A stretch of DNA of 64,000 nucleotides from Parietaria judaica (lineage: Eukaryota; Streptophyta; Magnoliopsida; Rosales; Urticaceae): positions 7,424,842-7,488,841 of the forward strand of contig OX940861.1 in assembly GCA_954871525.1 (NCBI GenBank), written 5' to 3'. This document shows, piece by piece, positions 32,486 to 49,490 of the stretch. Every line of letters begins with the position of its first letter. Within the stretch, counting starts at the first letter, position 1. The notes under the pieces are model-generated. The model was given only the letters and a program-made list of their open reading frames with translations. It was not told the DNA's origin and did no database searches. The translations under genes and the position numbers were made by a program.

Positions 32486-35040
32486 ATGCGAAATAACTGG
32501 TTCTGGCTTGATCTCGACGGCGGGTCGTCGCCTTATATATTTCCCGTGGAGCCTCTCGCGTTTCAAAGCATCGGTGATAATGTGTTATCGCACATTACTT
32601 CGTTCATGGACAATTCTCTTCACCAATTCAGACACTGCGCTGGAAGTTCAGCCATTGATGGAGCGTTTAATCAAATGGCGAAGCTTGCTGGTGCGTTGAT
32701 CTTTGCTGTGTCTGGTGATGTTGTGGGAAACCCGAACGGTTCAAATACTATAAGAATAAGGCCTTTCCAACGAATTAAGGACATTACTTTCAGTAGAAAG
32801 GGCTTCATGAACTTGCGCCTATGCTTTAAATTAACCCGAGAATCCGGTACTGAGATGCTCTTCGGTAAGCTGTTTAGCTTCTTGTCGAAGCTCGTCCATG
32901 CTGACTATGAAAGGCTGCAATTGCATTCCGTTCTTTCACTTGCTTCGGTGCTTGCTCCGCCTTTTGACAGCTTGTAAGCTTGATAGCCTTTTATATAATT
33001 TGCTTTCATTTGTCTCAAAAGTTGTAATGAATGGAATATTTTTTTTGTGTTTGTGATTGTCCTCTTCAGATATTCAAAGGTCCTAGCTGGTCCCACGGAG
33101 AATGATGCAAAGCTTCAAAGGCCGTGTGATGTGCATCGGGGGCATGCTAGTCTATTGTATCCAGACTTAAACTGGAGAAAACATGAAATTGAGCCCAGAA
33201 CGGGTATCGAGTTTCCTATAGTTTTGGGCAACGGATTAGATGGAGATAACAATTCCAATTTATGTTCGGAGGTAAGCAATTAGAAATGTTGTCTTCTTGT
33301 TAGAAATTTTGCCGTTTTTAAGAACAGTTGTTAATAATAGGTTCCAATCAACAGTTAAAAAATATCAAGTTATAATTTCTCCGACAACGATACTAATTAA
33401 GGATATTCTACACTCATGTCAGATTCTTGTTGGAACTGGATCTAGAACAATGACGGTAGTAAAAATAAAGTCTTTGAAGCTCTACGCTTTTGGTTTTTGT
33501 AAGTCGCCCTTTCTCTTTGTGTGTGTGTGTGTGTGTGAGTTTTACTTCCAATGTTAACTGAGTTACATATATACTTTTCTTGTAGATGTTCATCCTTCTT
33601 CAGCCTGTGAGAAATTGGGCCCGAGATATGGGTCTTCTTCAGTGGAAGAGATAAACAAACGCCAAGACTTCTATCGAGATCTACTCAGGTATTGATGCAT
33701 AAGTAAACCCTGCGCGTGTCCACCTGTTCGATGTTATCTCTTTGAAGTCAAGTTATATGTTGCGAAGTTGATAATGAGTACAGTTTTCTTAATATGAGTT
33801 TTTCCTGATTTTATATTATTTCGTGGTTGAAAATACTCAGCTCGCTTTTTCCTGGCTATTTTATTTTGTTTCCGAGACAGAGTTATAAAGCTATAAAATC
33901 AACTGTACTAGGTTGTCGTAGACGTGTCTTGACAATTTTGTTTTCTTCTATTTTATATTTATTTGGGTTTTGTTTGTGTGTTTTGCAGAGAAGATATCAA
34001 TATGACTGTAAGGCTTGTGGTTAGTTGCAATGGCTTGAAAATCAATACCGTGAGAGAGTAAGTAATTTTATTTTTTATATTGCCTATAAACAATTAGCCT
34101 ATGTTTTAGACCAATGGCATAAATTATGTATATACATGACACGAAGTCTCGGAATTTTATGTGCATGAATTTGGTTCATTTGTATACATGACGAGGCTGA
34201 AAGTTACATATCTTCTAACTTTTTATGTTTTAAATTTGATATAGTACATTTGAGAAGTCGCTTCGAGCACGATTACTGAAAGTAAATTTCCTTTTTTTTT
34301 TTTTGGGATTACGATTGCCTTCTCATAATGCATTTACACGCGTTTAACGACCGTGTTTTCTTATGGACTTGTTTTAGGCAAACCCATCAACTGATTTTCA
34401 GTGCATAAGAACCTTCAGTTCCTGCTTCACTCAGGATATTCCTTTGCCTGTGGTAACGAGACCAATACATTTTTGTTCGTCTCTTTAACTTCTTGAAATG
34501 TTATAGAATGCCTGATGGACAGCTGGGCACTCTGTGGAATATTGCAGGGCACAATAATTGATGTTAGAAGAACGACTGACGGACAGCTTATTACCGAAAG
34601 TAAGCAACCCGTTACCTCTTTCGTATTTGAGCATTGGCAAAATACCTTAAGGACAAACCAATATACATGGTTCTTCTTTGTGAAATCAAGCAAGAAAAAA
34701 AAAGGAATAACTAACATTAGAAATTTAGAATGTGTATATAAATACTAAAATAATATTAAATAGAAATTTACTTATAAATATTAATAATTTTATAAATTAT
34801 GCAGTTGGGGGCAATCAGGTTGGAGCAGTACATAGCAGAGATTTATGTAGTAAGTCAACACCTCCATTTTTATCTCATATATCCTTTTTTTTATTACTAT
34901 TTAATTTTCTTCTTCTTTATTTTCATTCTAATGTGATTTCAGGGGCATTTTTTAGCATGTATATTGGAGACTTGCCGGTATCGGAGCAAGCCAAAGAAGA
35001 TATTGGCAAAAATGTTGCTAATATGATGAGAAGGTGCTGA
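32486..35040 (+). CDS. FAP2: Fatty-acid-binding protein 2, chalcone-isomerase fold, 414 aa, 10 coding exons
   Basis: Exons: 32486-32973, 33070-33271, 33423-33498, 33586-33688, 33989-34057, 34245-34281, 34378-34452, 34548-34599, 34805-34849, 34943-35040; all junctions are GT–AG and in phase. The start ATG gives MRNNWFWLDLDGGSSPYIFP. Its acidic LDLDGG and FPVEPL pattern matches Arabidopsis FAP2 (At2g26310, from memory). The N-terminal half is family-specific. The C-terminal half (about residue 225 on) is the chalcone isomerase-like domain: LVGTGSRTMTVVKIKSLKLY, VRLVVSCNGLKINTVRD, FEKSLRARLLKANPSTDFQC, GTIIDVRRTTDGQLITEIGG. FAP proteins are plastid fatty-acid binders without flavonoid isomerase activity (known for the family). 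A dead partial copy lies 4 kb upstream. Confidence 0.95.
33518..33537. repeat. (GT)n microsatellite in FAP2 intron 3
   Basis: TGTGTGTG run about 20 bases long just after the donor of the exon ending at 33498. Confidence 0.85.
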
Positions 35041-40088
<5,048 letters not shown>

Positions 40089-41785
40089 TCAACTGTCTCA
40101 TTTGTGGTTGACTTTGACTTTTGGTTGTGATGTAGGTTTCTAGAGGGAATTTTATCGAGTTGATATGCTGAATTTAGCGACGCGTGGTGATCTATGTCTC
40201 GAGCTTTTTGGGATTATAAAGGAAGTATCTTTATGTGACCATATCATTTGTTTTTCTTCTAAAATATCATTTGTTTTTCTTTGCATGTGATTTTTTTTTT
40301 AAGAATTAAAAAATCACATAAGAGAACAGTTTATGCCAATGCTAGAACCATTATTAAAAGCTAATTCTTATTGATATTAATTAATATACATATATATACA
40401 TTACTTACGATGAGAAAAACCATGTAAAGAAACGACAAAAAGAATTTACATGTACTAATACGTACCAAACTATCAAAAATATTAAAATTGTTCATTAAAT
40501 AAATAGATTCGTAACCCTATAACATCTAAATTATTTTTAAAAAAGTGTCCGGAATCACTCGCCTCGTAAGTTTCTCGCAGACTTATTAATCTTAGTTCAC
40601 GGCAGAAGAATATATATATTTATATATATATATATATATATAGCTGTAACAAAATCACACTTAAACTCACAAATAATACATTGATCATCCCATGTATTAA
40701 AAAAAAAAATAGTGCACGAAAGATATACTAAGTAGCTATATCTAACATTAGCAATATTTGCCGGATAATTTTATCCTACGATGCATACTAAAATAACCTT
40801 TTCTTGTAAATTGAGAACAAACTATTTCTAATTTCATTACCTACACTTCTCAATTCTCATGTCATTTCCCTCTCTCTATATATACTTTAACACAAGTTAT
40901 ACTCGTTTTAACACTATCAAAATAAATCTAACATATAATTCTTTAAGTAATGTTACCTAAAATGGAAGTAAGATCGAATTAAGAAGTATGTTTTTTCTTT
41001 ACTCAAAGAACTTTAATTAGCCTTATCATACAACAAAGTGACAAACATGGAAAATATTTCATCCAAATTATCACCATTATTATATTTAGTATATATTATC
41101 GATTTAAGTGATGTTTTGTGTCTCTCCAAAAAAAAAAAAAAGGCGTGATTAGAAAGCTAATTACGCATTAGATGGCGTGTAAGTATATATATAATCACAC
41201 CCACAAACAAGTCTTGTGCATGAAGTTGATCAAGTAATATGATAATGAAATCTAGTATTTGGTACGAGTCAAATACTAATCAATTAAACTTGCACGCTTG
41301 TTAGCATCACAATCCAGCGTGTCAAACGCTTTCATTTTTATCAATAATTAGACCATAAATTAAGTAAATAATCTCATCATATATTATAAATCTCGTTTTA
41401 ATAATTATGTCAAACTTTTACCTTTGAAGTCACAATCAGCACACGATATAGGAGAATTTGACGGCGAATACAATACTTTATTTTATTTAATTAAGTATAA
41501 ATTATAATATATCTAATACGATTGACTCGTTAGTATGTTCTAGAATTAAATATATGTTGCCCAATACTCCAACAAAAAGTCAAAAATGTTGTACTAAACC
41601 AAAAACAAATCGAATTATGTTAATAGGAAGATCTATCAAAATTTGGAGATATCCGACTGAGAATTAATTTGACTTGACTTGAATTATTGTATTCAACTTT
41701 TTCAGAATCATAGTAATAAAATCAAATTATTTTGATGAAATTTCCAATATAAACAACAATATGAAAAAATTAAATTAAAAAACAT
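40089..41785. other. 3' flank of the endoglucanase gene and AT-rich intergenic DNA
   Basis: The 3' UTR is probably within the first 150-250 bp. An (AT)n run lies at about 40609-40641. No coding signal or element ends could be fixed. Confidence 0.5.
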
Positions 41786-41796
41786 AATTAATTATA

Positions 41797-42821
41797 GGGT
41801 TAATTGCGGAGAAAATACCCAAACTTCGGTCAAATACTCTGCTGTGTACCCAACCTCTGTAAATGACAGCAAAAGTACCCAAACTCGGCATTTGGGAGTT
41901 GACCGAGAAAATTGTCCATGTGGCTATTAGCCTTTTGCCACATGGCACTTCGCCGCCACGTGGCATGCCACGTAATTATTACTTTTTAAATAATTTTTTA
42001 TATAAAAAAAATATTTTTAAATTTTTTTATTTATTTATTTAAATTTTTTTTTAATAAGTTTGTTTTCCAATAATAACAAATAATGAATATTGAAATTTAA
42101 ATATTCATTATTGGTTATAATTATTTATATTTAAAAAATCGGTAGAACGAAATAAAAATCCCCGTTCACGGTTCACTTTAACTCCGTTTACGATCCGGTT
42201 CACGCGTCGAATAAAATTGTTGTAATATGTTTAATAATAATAACCAATAAGCACATACATATTGTTTAAAAAGTCAAGCTATGATTAAATACACACCACT
42301 TATTAAAAAAAAATAGTAGTCATATTTATATTTAACAAAAAATTGTTTTTATTTGTTTGCATGATTTTTTTTTTTGTGTTTGTATTTTATAATAATAATT
42401 GGTTAATATGTTTTTTTATATATTATTCTTTTTTTAAAAATTATCATTAAATAATCATATGATTATTATTGGTTATTATTATTAAACATATTAAGCAATT
42501 TCGTTCCACCCGTGAACCGGATAGGAGGCGGAGCTTGAGTGAACCATGAACGGTGAATATTTAAATTTAAATATTTATTATTGAAAATTAATTTAATTTT
42601 TTAAAAAAATAAAAAAGTTCTTAAAAAATAAAAATAATTTTTAAGTAATAATTACGTGGCATGCCACGTGGCGGCCAAGTGCTATGTGGCATGCCACGTG
42701 GACAAATTTCCTCTGTCAACTCTCAAATGCCGAGTTTGGGTACTTTTCTCGCCATTTACGGAGATTGGGTACACGGGAGAGAATTTGACTAAAGTTTAGG
42801 TCTTTTCGCCGCAATTAACCC
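41797..42821. mobile_element. Mutator-like foldback element with very long inverted arms (1025 bp)
   Basis: Ends GGGTTAATTGCGGAGAAAAT and CGCCGCAATTAACCC. The 11-bp flanks AATTAATTATA (41786-41796) and AATTAATTCTA (42822-42832) match 10/11, as expected for Mutator-like elements. The two halves are largely reverse complements, including CACGTGGCATGCCACGT blocks about 160 bp and about 860 bp in, and the inner GGTTCAC / GTGAACC blocks. No ORF. Same family as 3550, 43824, 49491 and 52242 by the GTACCCAA module. Confidence 0.88.
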
Positions 42822-43823
42822 AATTAATTCTATACTAAAATTCACATTTATCTTACCTGGGACATGACAGTTTTGTATTTTCACAAACAATCTAAATTTG
42901 AGATTTAAAAATACTTTGTACTTTTTTTGCTTTCAGTCTACTAGACTTGGCCAAGCGCCCATAATTTTCATCCACAAAATTGCAGACCGCGGCTTGAGTT
43001 GTCGCCGCTGCAGCTGTGATTAAACCTTTGCCTTCGGGCGGGCCCCACGTGCCCCAGTCCGAGCCCGTGGGGCCCGCCCTTTTGCAGGCCTCAGGTGGAC
43101 AGCTCGCAGCCACAACCCGGGCTGCCCGACCCGGCCCGCGACCAATCTCGGGCTGTCGGGCCTGAGGTGGTCCAATTTTTTTTTTTATTATGTTTTATGC
43201 TATATTTAATTGCTTCCAGGTCCTTAATAATTTATTTTTGTAAAATATGAGGCATCATTTTGGTGTTTGTGATATTAATGGTTAAAATATCAAAAGTAAT
43301 TAGTTTTCACACTTGTATAGTTTTATTTAATTCAATCATTATATTTAATAAACTATAATGTATATACTAATAACTTGTAACCAATATATAACGTATAAAT
43401 GTATAATATATAAACTATACTAATAACTAAACTGTGACTAAATAAACTATAAAATAATAAACTGTAACTTATATATATACTATAATGTATACACTGTAAC
43501 ATTACACTATAACTAATATATATTATGTAACTTATATATATTATGTAATTATACTAATATATTATGTAATTATACTATAACTATAACTAATATATATTAA
43601 AATAAATATATATTTTGAGGCATTATTTAGTTTTTTATAAAGAATGAAAACACAATTATATTATATAGAAATAAAACACCATTATATTAATAAAATTGAA
43701 ATCACATTGTTACAACAATTTCACAATGCATACTTTTAACTAATTTTTTTAAAATTATAACAATGTCACATCTCGTAATACATACTTTTAAAAATAAAAT
43801 TAAACACCGTACATTAAAAACAA

Positions 43824-44271
43824 GGGTTAATGACGGCAAAAATACTCAAAGTTTGGTCAAAGAACCCCTCGTGTACCCAAAGTTTAAAAGTCACATTTGG
43901 GGAGTTGACCACTCAATTCTCGTAACACCGTTAACTTACCTGTTAATTCTAGCCACGTGGACAAATATGTTTTGTTAAGTGTAATCATTAGGGGTTCAAT
44001 TAGTTGTGTTGAATAGTCTTAATTAGGGGTTTAATTCCTTGTTTTGTCGTAAACGAGGCTGATGTGGGCTCGTTCACGTGGCAAAAATTATTATGTCAGC
44101 AACCCATGTTTGTCCACGTGGCCAGAGTTAACGGGTAAGTTAACGGCGTTACGAGAATGGAGTGGTCAACTCCCCAAATGCGACTTTGGGTATTTTTGCC
44201 ATCACTTTTAAACTTTGGGTACATGAGGGGTTCTTTAACCAAACTTTGGGTATTTTTGCCGTCATTAACCC
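43824..44271. mobile_element. Mutator-like MITE (448 bp) nested in the hAT relic
   Basis: Ends GGGTTAATGACGGCAAAAAT and TTTGCCGTCATTAACCC, with an exact 9-bp TSD TAAAAACAA at 43815-43823 and 44272-44280. A 9-bp TSD is diagnostic for the Mutator superfamily. It carries three CACGTG boxes. About 150-bp arms, no ORF. Confidence 0.95.
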
Positions 44272-44295
44272 TAAAAACAATGTCATGTTACATAC

Positions 44296-44729
44296 TTAAA
44301 CACCGTAATTTCTACGACAACGCTCGGCATGTCGACGTATAGGATTCGTTCCTTGTTCGAGGTTTGCAAGAAGTTCATGTCCGCACCTTTTGCATGTTGT
44401 TAATCGATCACAACTTTGCTCCCTCTCGTTCCACATGTAACTCTTAGTGAAATCGGTAACCCACAATTGAGAAGGTGGCTTACCGGGACGGTTACTCGTC
44501 GGTGGTGTGTCAGCGGTAGGGGGTGTGGGAATCCGAGGTGGAGCCGGGCTCGGAGGTCGACGACGAACGTGGCCTCTCGATGGGATTTGAGACTCTATAG
44601 TTTCCTCGGAGGTATTTTGATCGCCTTCATCATCATCGGAGGACAAAATAATGAGCGTGCCTCCCGGACCGAATCACCACTAACATTGCTCAATTCATCG
44701 AGATTAGACGGTTGGGGAAATGGATCCAT
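44296..44729 (-). pseudogene. hAT transposase N-terminus with BED zinc finger, frameshifted and truncated
   Basis: A minus-strand ATG at 44727-44729 starts MDPFPQPSNLDELSNVSGDS. About 25 codons later the frame must shift by one or two bases to continue as SSDDDEGDQNTSEETIES, a Pro-rich linker (RRRPPSPAPPRIPTPP), and then the BED finger: SQLWVTDFTKSY, CKRCGHELLANLEQGTNPIR, with the CxxC...HxxxxC ligands ending RHAERCRRN. It then hits a stop about four codons past the finger. The dimerisation and DDE domains of hAT transposases are absent, so this cannot transpose. Confidence 0.75.
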
Positions 44730-45415
44730 AATATTCAAATCTAATTAACAAATATATAAACTAATTCAATAATATGTAATATGTAACTAACTAATAAATT
44801 GACTAATTGTAACTAACTAACTAACAAATTGAGAGCTTGAAATTGATATCTTGAGCTTGAGAGACTAAGAGAGTAGAGTGAGATCGGTGTGAATTGTTTT
44901 TTTATTTTTTATTTTTTTTTAATTAGGGTGTTATTTATAGAGAAAGTTGAGAAAAATATTTTTTTTAATGATTTTTGAAAATATAGCCGTTTTTTTATCA
45001 TTTATTATACTACGAAAAATAATATTTTATTTTTTTCAGATACTAAATAGCCGTTATTTTGCAGTTAGGCTACCAAAATGTATTAATTTCGTACTTATAC
45101 CAACCAATTCTATTAATTGGTGTCAGTTACATAAATGTTCAGGTACTTTTCCAACGAATACATTTTGGACCTCTCACAGCCGTTGGATCATTGCATCCAA
45201 TGATCCACGTTTTTTTTAAATAAAAGAAAAAAAATGAAATTGTGGTCCCGCAACCACCTCGGGCTACGGACGGGCTGGGCCCTATGGGCAACGGGGCGGG
45301 CAGGCCCGAGTGGCCTCGGGCTTGGCGGGCAGGCAGGCGGGCGGCCGGGTGTCAGGCCCGCCCCTTTTGCACAGGTTTAGCTGTGATTGCTTGCGGCTAA
45401 CAGGCCGCGACTTAA

Positions 45416-46041
45416 AGCATTGAAAATAAAGATTGTGTATATATATATATACTATATATATATTATAAGAAATCTTTTTTTTTTTTGAAGGAAACATATA
45501 TTATAAGAAATCTCTAATTGTTGAACTTTTACAACAAGAAATAAAAAATTGTGGAAACAACTCTACTAATGTCACGCTAGGTGACGTGTTGAAGATAAGA
45601 TATGGTCGAGTGGGACCCACGCGCGAGCGAAGCCGACAGAGTCTGATTGGTCAAATTTCCAAACAACCAACGACCACCTTCGCGTGGATCATGGCCTTCT
45701 TTCGTTGAAATCTCAGCTAGGCGCGTGGGTCCCACCTGCCGAAGCACGCGCCTTCTGGATCAGGGCTTTGTTTGAAAGGGCCAAATTACAGCCCTCCGAT
45801 CTCTGAGCATCAAAATTGACTTTTGTTTTTATTTAATATTTTTTTTCTTTTAATATATATATATATATATATATATCTATTTTTGTTTTCACTCGTTTCA
45901 CTTTTCTTCTGGATCCAGCTACCATACAAGTTTAAAGAATTGGATTAATTAATCTGTTTTAAAACTATGTGCCACCAGAAAGCGTTGGAAAAAGACATAT
46001 ATATATATTATTTATTTTTTCCAATGGTATATGCCTTTGTG
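45416..46041. other. Intergenic with a pair of inverted GTGGGACCCAC-type sites
   Basis: AGTGGGACCCACGCGCG at 45609-45625 and GCGCGTGGGTCCCACC at 45721-45736 are inverted copies. Both match the GTGGGNCC consensus of class I TCP factors. (AT)n at about 45847-45874. No gene was recognised next to them. Confidence 0.45.
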
Positions 46042-46049
46042 GTACGAGT

Positions 46050-46332
46050 AGAGCTGCAACTCGCGACTGATGGGGAGGGATCGCGACGCGTCGCGACTTT
46101 TTCCGGGGATCGCGACTCGTCGCGATTCCCGCCTTGAAGTCGCGATTCGTCGCGACTTCCTCTCTCTCCCGCTCTCGCTCCCTCTCTCTGTCTCTCTGTC
46201 TCACACTCTCTCTCTCTCGGCCTCATCGCGACCGATCGCGACCGGAGACATCGCGACCCGTCGCGACGCGTGAACTCGCGATTCTCGCGATTTTAGTCGC
46301 GATGAGTCGCGACGACGCCACCCGCAGCTCTA
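46050..46332. mobile_element. hAT-type MITE built from TCGCGA arrays (283 bp)
   Basis: Starts AGAGCTGCAACTCGCGACTG and ends CACCCGCAGCTCTA, flanked by an exact 8-bp TSD GTACGAGT at 46042-46049 and 46333-46340. Each half is an array of the palindrome TCGCGA (7 sites left, 8 right) around a CT-rich centre. Too short to encode a protein. Confidence 0.9.
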
Positions 46333-46340
46333 GTACGAGT

Positions 46341-46948
46341 ATCATACTGATGTAATACTAATAATGGTATGATCATCATCATGTACAGTATTATCCTGTG
46401 ACAATTTGTATCCCAAAGAATGCAAAATGACTAATAATAAATTTTCACGTTTTGCTTTTAAGTTTGTTTTCCAATTCAAATTCTCAATGTAGTTTATGAG
46501 GTGAAACAACGAATGGTTATAATTCTTTCCAAATAGATTTACAGTAATTTTTGTAATATAATACTTGATAAATAATTTTATAGTTTTTTTTTGTTTGTAA
46601 ATCTCAACTATATTAAATACATTACTTGACAAGTTAATAATCTCTATAGTAAATCTTTTGGGCCTAACGTTATTAATTTACGAAGATTGTTTAAAAAAAA
46701 TAAAACGCATTTATTCGAACTTCATAACTTATAATCAATCAAAACCCGCCCAAATTGCTCAATTATTAATTTAAGTGACATACGTATGGCTACAAATGTG
46801 CCATTTTCCCAAACTAAAGTTGTCGGTCATGTTCATTGCACGTTCAACAAGTGAAGCGGTTAAAAAACAAGTGAAGCACTGAAAATTTATACAATTACAT
46901 TTGATTCGTAATTTTTTTCATATTTAATTTTTAAGTAATAATTTAAAA
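46341..46948. other. AT-rich intergenic DNA
   Basis: No coding or element signal recognised. Confidence 0.5.
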
Positions 46949-47003
46949 GGGTTAATGATGGCAAAAATACCAAAATTTTGGTCTAAGAACCTCTCGTGTA
47001 TGG

Positions 47004-47880
47004 TGTAGAGGGCGATTTTCACCGCCCTTTTCCAGTCACAGAAATAATCACAACAACAAATTAATAACAATAAACAGTGAATATCTCTGTTTTATTATAT
47101 TTTCCGATGTGAGCTCGGTTTTCTTTCGTTGAATAGCTGGACAGGTGAAGGATCATGAACCAAGATTTCTCTTTGCTTTAGCCTTTCTATTACAGGGTAT
47201 CTCTCTCTTTTTCCTGGACTTTTTCTCTATTTTTCCCAATCTGACCGTCCTCTTACAAAATGAGGCTTCCCTTGCCTTTTATAGAGTTTACATTATGTCC
47301 CCCTCGCATCTTTCCCGCCTTTTTCCCTTCTTCATCATTCGCTTCCCAGATTGATTTGAGGGAAGCATGGTTAATCCCTGCTTTATGTCGCTTCCGAGCA
47401 GACTGTCATTATGGGTAGGTGAGCTTCATTAAATGTACATCTCATCAGCCGTCATTCGGTCCTGCAAGCCTCGTCGCTGATGCTTCTCATCGAGTGAGTA
47501 GGTCGGCTTCATTAAATGCGCATCTCATCAGCCGTCATTCGGTCTTGCAAGCCTCGTCGCTGATGCTTCTCATCGAGTGAGTAGGTCGGCTTCATTAAAT
47601 GCACATCTCATCAGCCGTCATTCGGCTCTGCATAAGCCATCAAGACGAAATTTCTCGTCGAGCATGATGTGACACTTTATCGCAGTCTGCCTTTTGCATT
47701 GGCCATACCTCCTCGCGGTTAAACCCCCTCGGGGATAATCCTTCTCGAGGATAATCCTCCTCGGGGATACGCCGTATTTGACTCTCGGGCGATGAGCTTC
47801 TTCGCCTTCCCTTATGTCGTTTATGGACAAAACGACACGAGTTGTGTTGAGGGTGGATTTGACCAAATCCGACCTTAACA
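47004..47880. mobile_element. Solo LTR, family A copy 2 (877 bp)
   Basis: Starts TGTAGAGGGCGATTTTCACC, ends ATCCGACCTTAACA, with an exact 5-bp TSD TATGG at 46999-47003 and 47881-47885. Co-linear with 248-1037. It is longer mainly because it has three rather than two copies of an about 83-bp internal repeat. Confidence 0.94.
47414..47660. repeat. Tandem repeat inside the solo LTR (3 copies of about 83 bp)
   Basis: Each unit starts GTAGGT(C/G)(G/A)GCTTCATTAAATG, at 47414, 47498 and 47581, and contains CATCAGCCGTCATTCGG. The sister LTR at 248-1037 has two units. Confidence 0.9.
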
Positions 47881-48050
47881 TATGGTGTACCCAAAGTCGA
47901 AAGGTGGTGGCAAAAGTACCCAAAGTTGCATTTAGGACGTTGACCAATTTTTTTCGTCCATCCACTAACGGTGCCGTCCATATGACAACTAAAGTTTGGG
48001 TATTTATGCCGTGATAAACTAAAATTTGAGTATTTATGCCGTTATAACTT

Positions 48051-49480
48051 ATAAGCTATTTTTTATTTATTTTTCGGTTACTAACTTCATCTAAATAAAT
48101 GTCAAAATAGTATGACTTTGGTAGAACTCGATTAGTCGATTTATATAACTATACTTTATATACATTAGTAGGAAGGAAATTGGTCTATTTAAACTAACAA
48201 AACTAGTATATTTCATATTTGAAAGTAGAAAAATAAAACAAAACAAAAAAAGATGATGGGTTCTAATAAAATAAAAATAAAGAATATTAAGACCAAACAT
48301 TACCTGTACTGTATTGGATAGGATAGGATCACTATTGTCCCAATTTGAAAAATATTTATATGTTCCAAACATGGGATAACATTAATATATGGGCATAAAT
48401 CACGTAGAGAAAGAGTGGGATAAAAGTCCAAAACTAGGTGCTCATATTTGGTAAGGAATAAGAAGAAGTGCAACAAGTTATTATTCCGTGACAGATCATC
48501 GATAGATCATGTGATTTTATTAATTACTATTAATCACAATAAAAGAATTTCCCCATACATTAATTTAAATTAAAAAGCCTCGAAAGAATGAATGAACGAA
48601 CGAGAGAGAGAAATTAAAATAAATAAGAAAAAAGGGAAGACAAAGATCTTATCCGAATAGAGGAGAGTGGGTCCCACGAAGTGGATAAGCTCGAAAAAGA
48701 GTAAAAAGCGGATAAAATTCCACGTAATCTGACCCGACACCAAATGACCAAATGGAGATCTCCTCACATTCGTCAACGTGTCACGCTCTCGCACCGTCCC
48801 TTTGCTTGCGACACGTGGCACGTCACACTGACTCTCCTCATTCTCCGCTTCCGGGCAGCTCGGTCACTTGCGGGCCCACTCGTTTCGGAACATGCTGTCT
48901 CTATCCTCTGTGGACGAGCGCACTGTACACCGTGCACCTCCATCCTCCGCCGTTGATTGTGATCTTCTTCAGCATATATACTCGCACACCTTAAATTACG
49001 GATCCAGTATCTATCTTATCTACTAAATAAATAAATATGAAAATTATTTCTTTAATGGCTGATTTTTTAAATAAAGATTTCTGTGTCACGGATTAAATAA
49101 AAAATTTAATATAAAATAATTTTTTAAAATTACAAGAAAGGAGACATGCCAAAAGAGAAGGTTTGATTTGATTTGAATTGAATATGGAACGTTCATTTTT
49201 TTGTGATGTGACGTGGATATAAAAAGATTCGTGGAGGAAAATGGAGAGAGGGAACACAGAAGGTAAAATGTGATGCGAAGCAGTGGAAAAAGAGCATCTT
49301 GTATTTAATTGTGTGGAAAAAGAATTTGTTCCTTTTATCATAAATAAATGTATGATTAAATTGAATGGAAGTTATCAGAAAATTAACGTACGGGCTGATG
49401 ACCTGTGAGGATAAGACTATTGGGCGTTGTTTTTCTTTCCTTATTTATTATTACTTTCTTTAATGATGTCCCAATTCATA
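48051..49480. other. Intergenic; GC-richer block at 48750-48960
   Basis: Mostly AT-rich. The block around 48806-48820 contains ACACGTGGCACGTCAC, an ABRE/G-box-like site, and GTGGGTCCCAC lies at 48668-48678. ORFs overlapping here show no protein features. It could be a displaced promoter. Confidence 0.4.
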
Positions 49481-49490
49481 AATTAAATTT

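Larger units (their letters stand above)
42980..45415 (-). mobile_element. hAT element relic with a BED-finger transposase remnant (about 2.4 kb)
   Basis: GC-rich blocks at 43020-43175 and 45245-45410 form an imperfect long inverted repeat (GCGGGCCC/GGGCCTGAGGTGG on the left, CCACCTCGGGC/AGGCCCGCCCC on the right; outer GACCGCGGC/GCCGCGAC). Between them a minus-strand ORF encodes a BED zinc finger, the N-terminal domain of hAT transposases. The rest of the transposase is missing. A Mutator-like MITE (43824-44271) is nested inside. Outer limits and TSD are uncertain. Confidence 0.6.
46949..48050. mobile_element. Mutator-like MITE copy split by a solo LTR
   Basis: The left end GGGTTAATGATGGCAAAAAT and the CTCTCGTGTA module match the 3550/43824 family. 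After the LTR (47004-47880) it resumes with GTGTACCCAAAGTCG. The right part (AAAGTTTGGGTATTTATGCCG, repeated once more) is diverged, so the exact right end and TSD are not clear. Confidence 0.65.

Noticed and set aside
46008..46355. Arg/Ser/Glu-rich ORFs (RERERERE, SLSLPLSL)
   Set aside because: They read through TCGCGA arrays and a CT run inside a 283-bp hAT MITE.
48744..48994. Two overlapping 70-80 codon ORFs in a GC-richer block
   Set aside because: His/Pro/Cys-rich translations without motifs. ABRE-like sites make regulatory DNA more likely.
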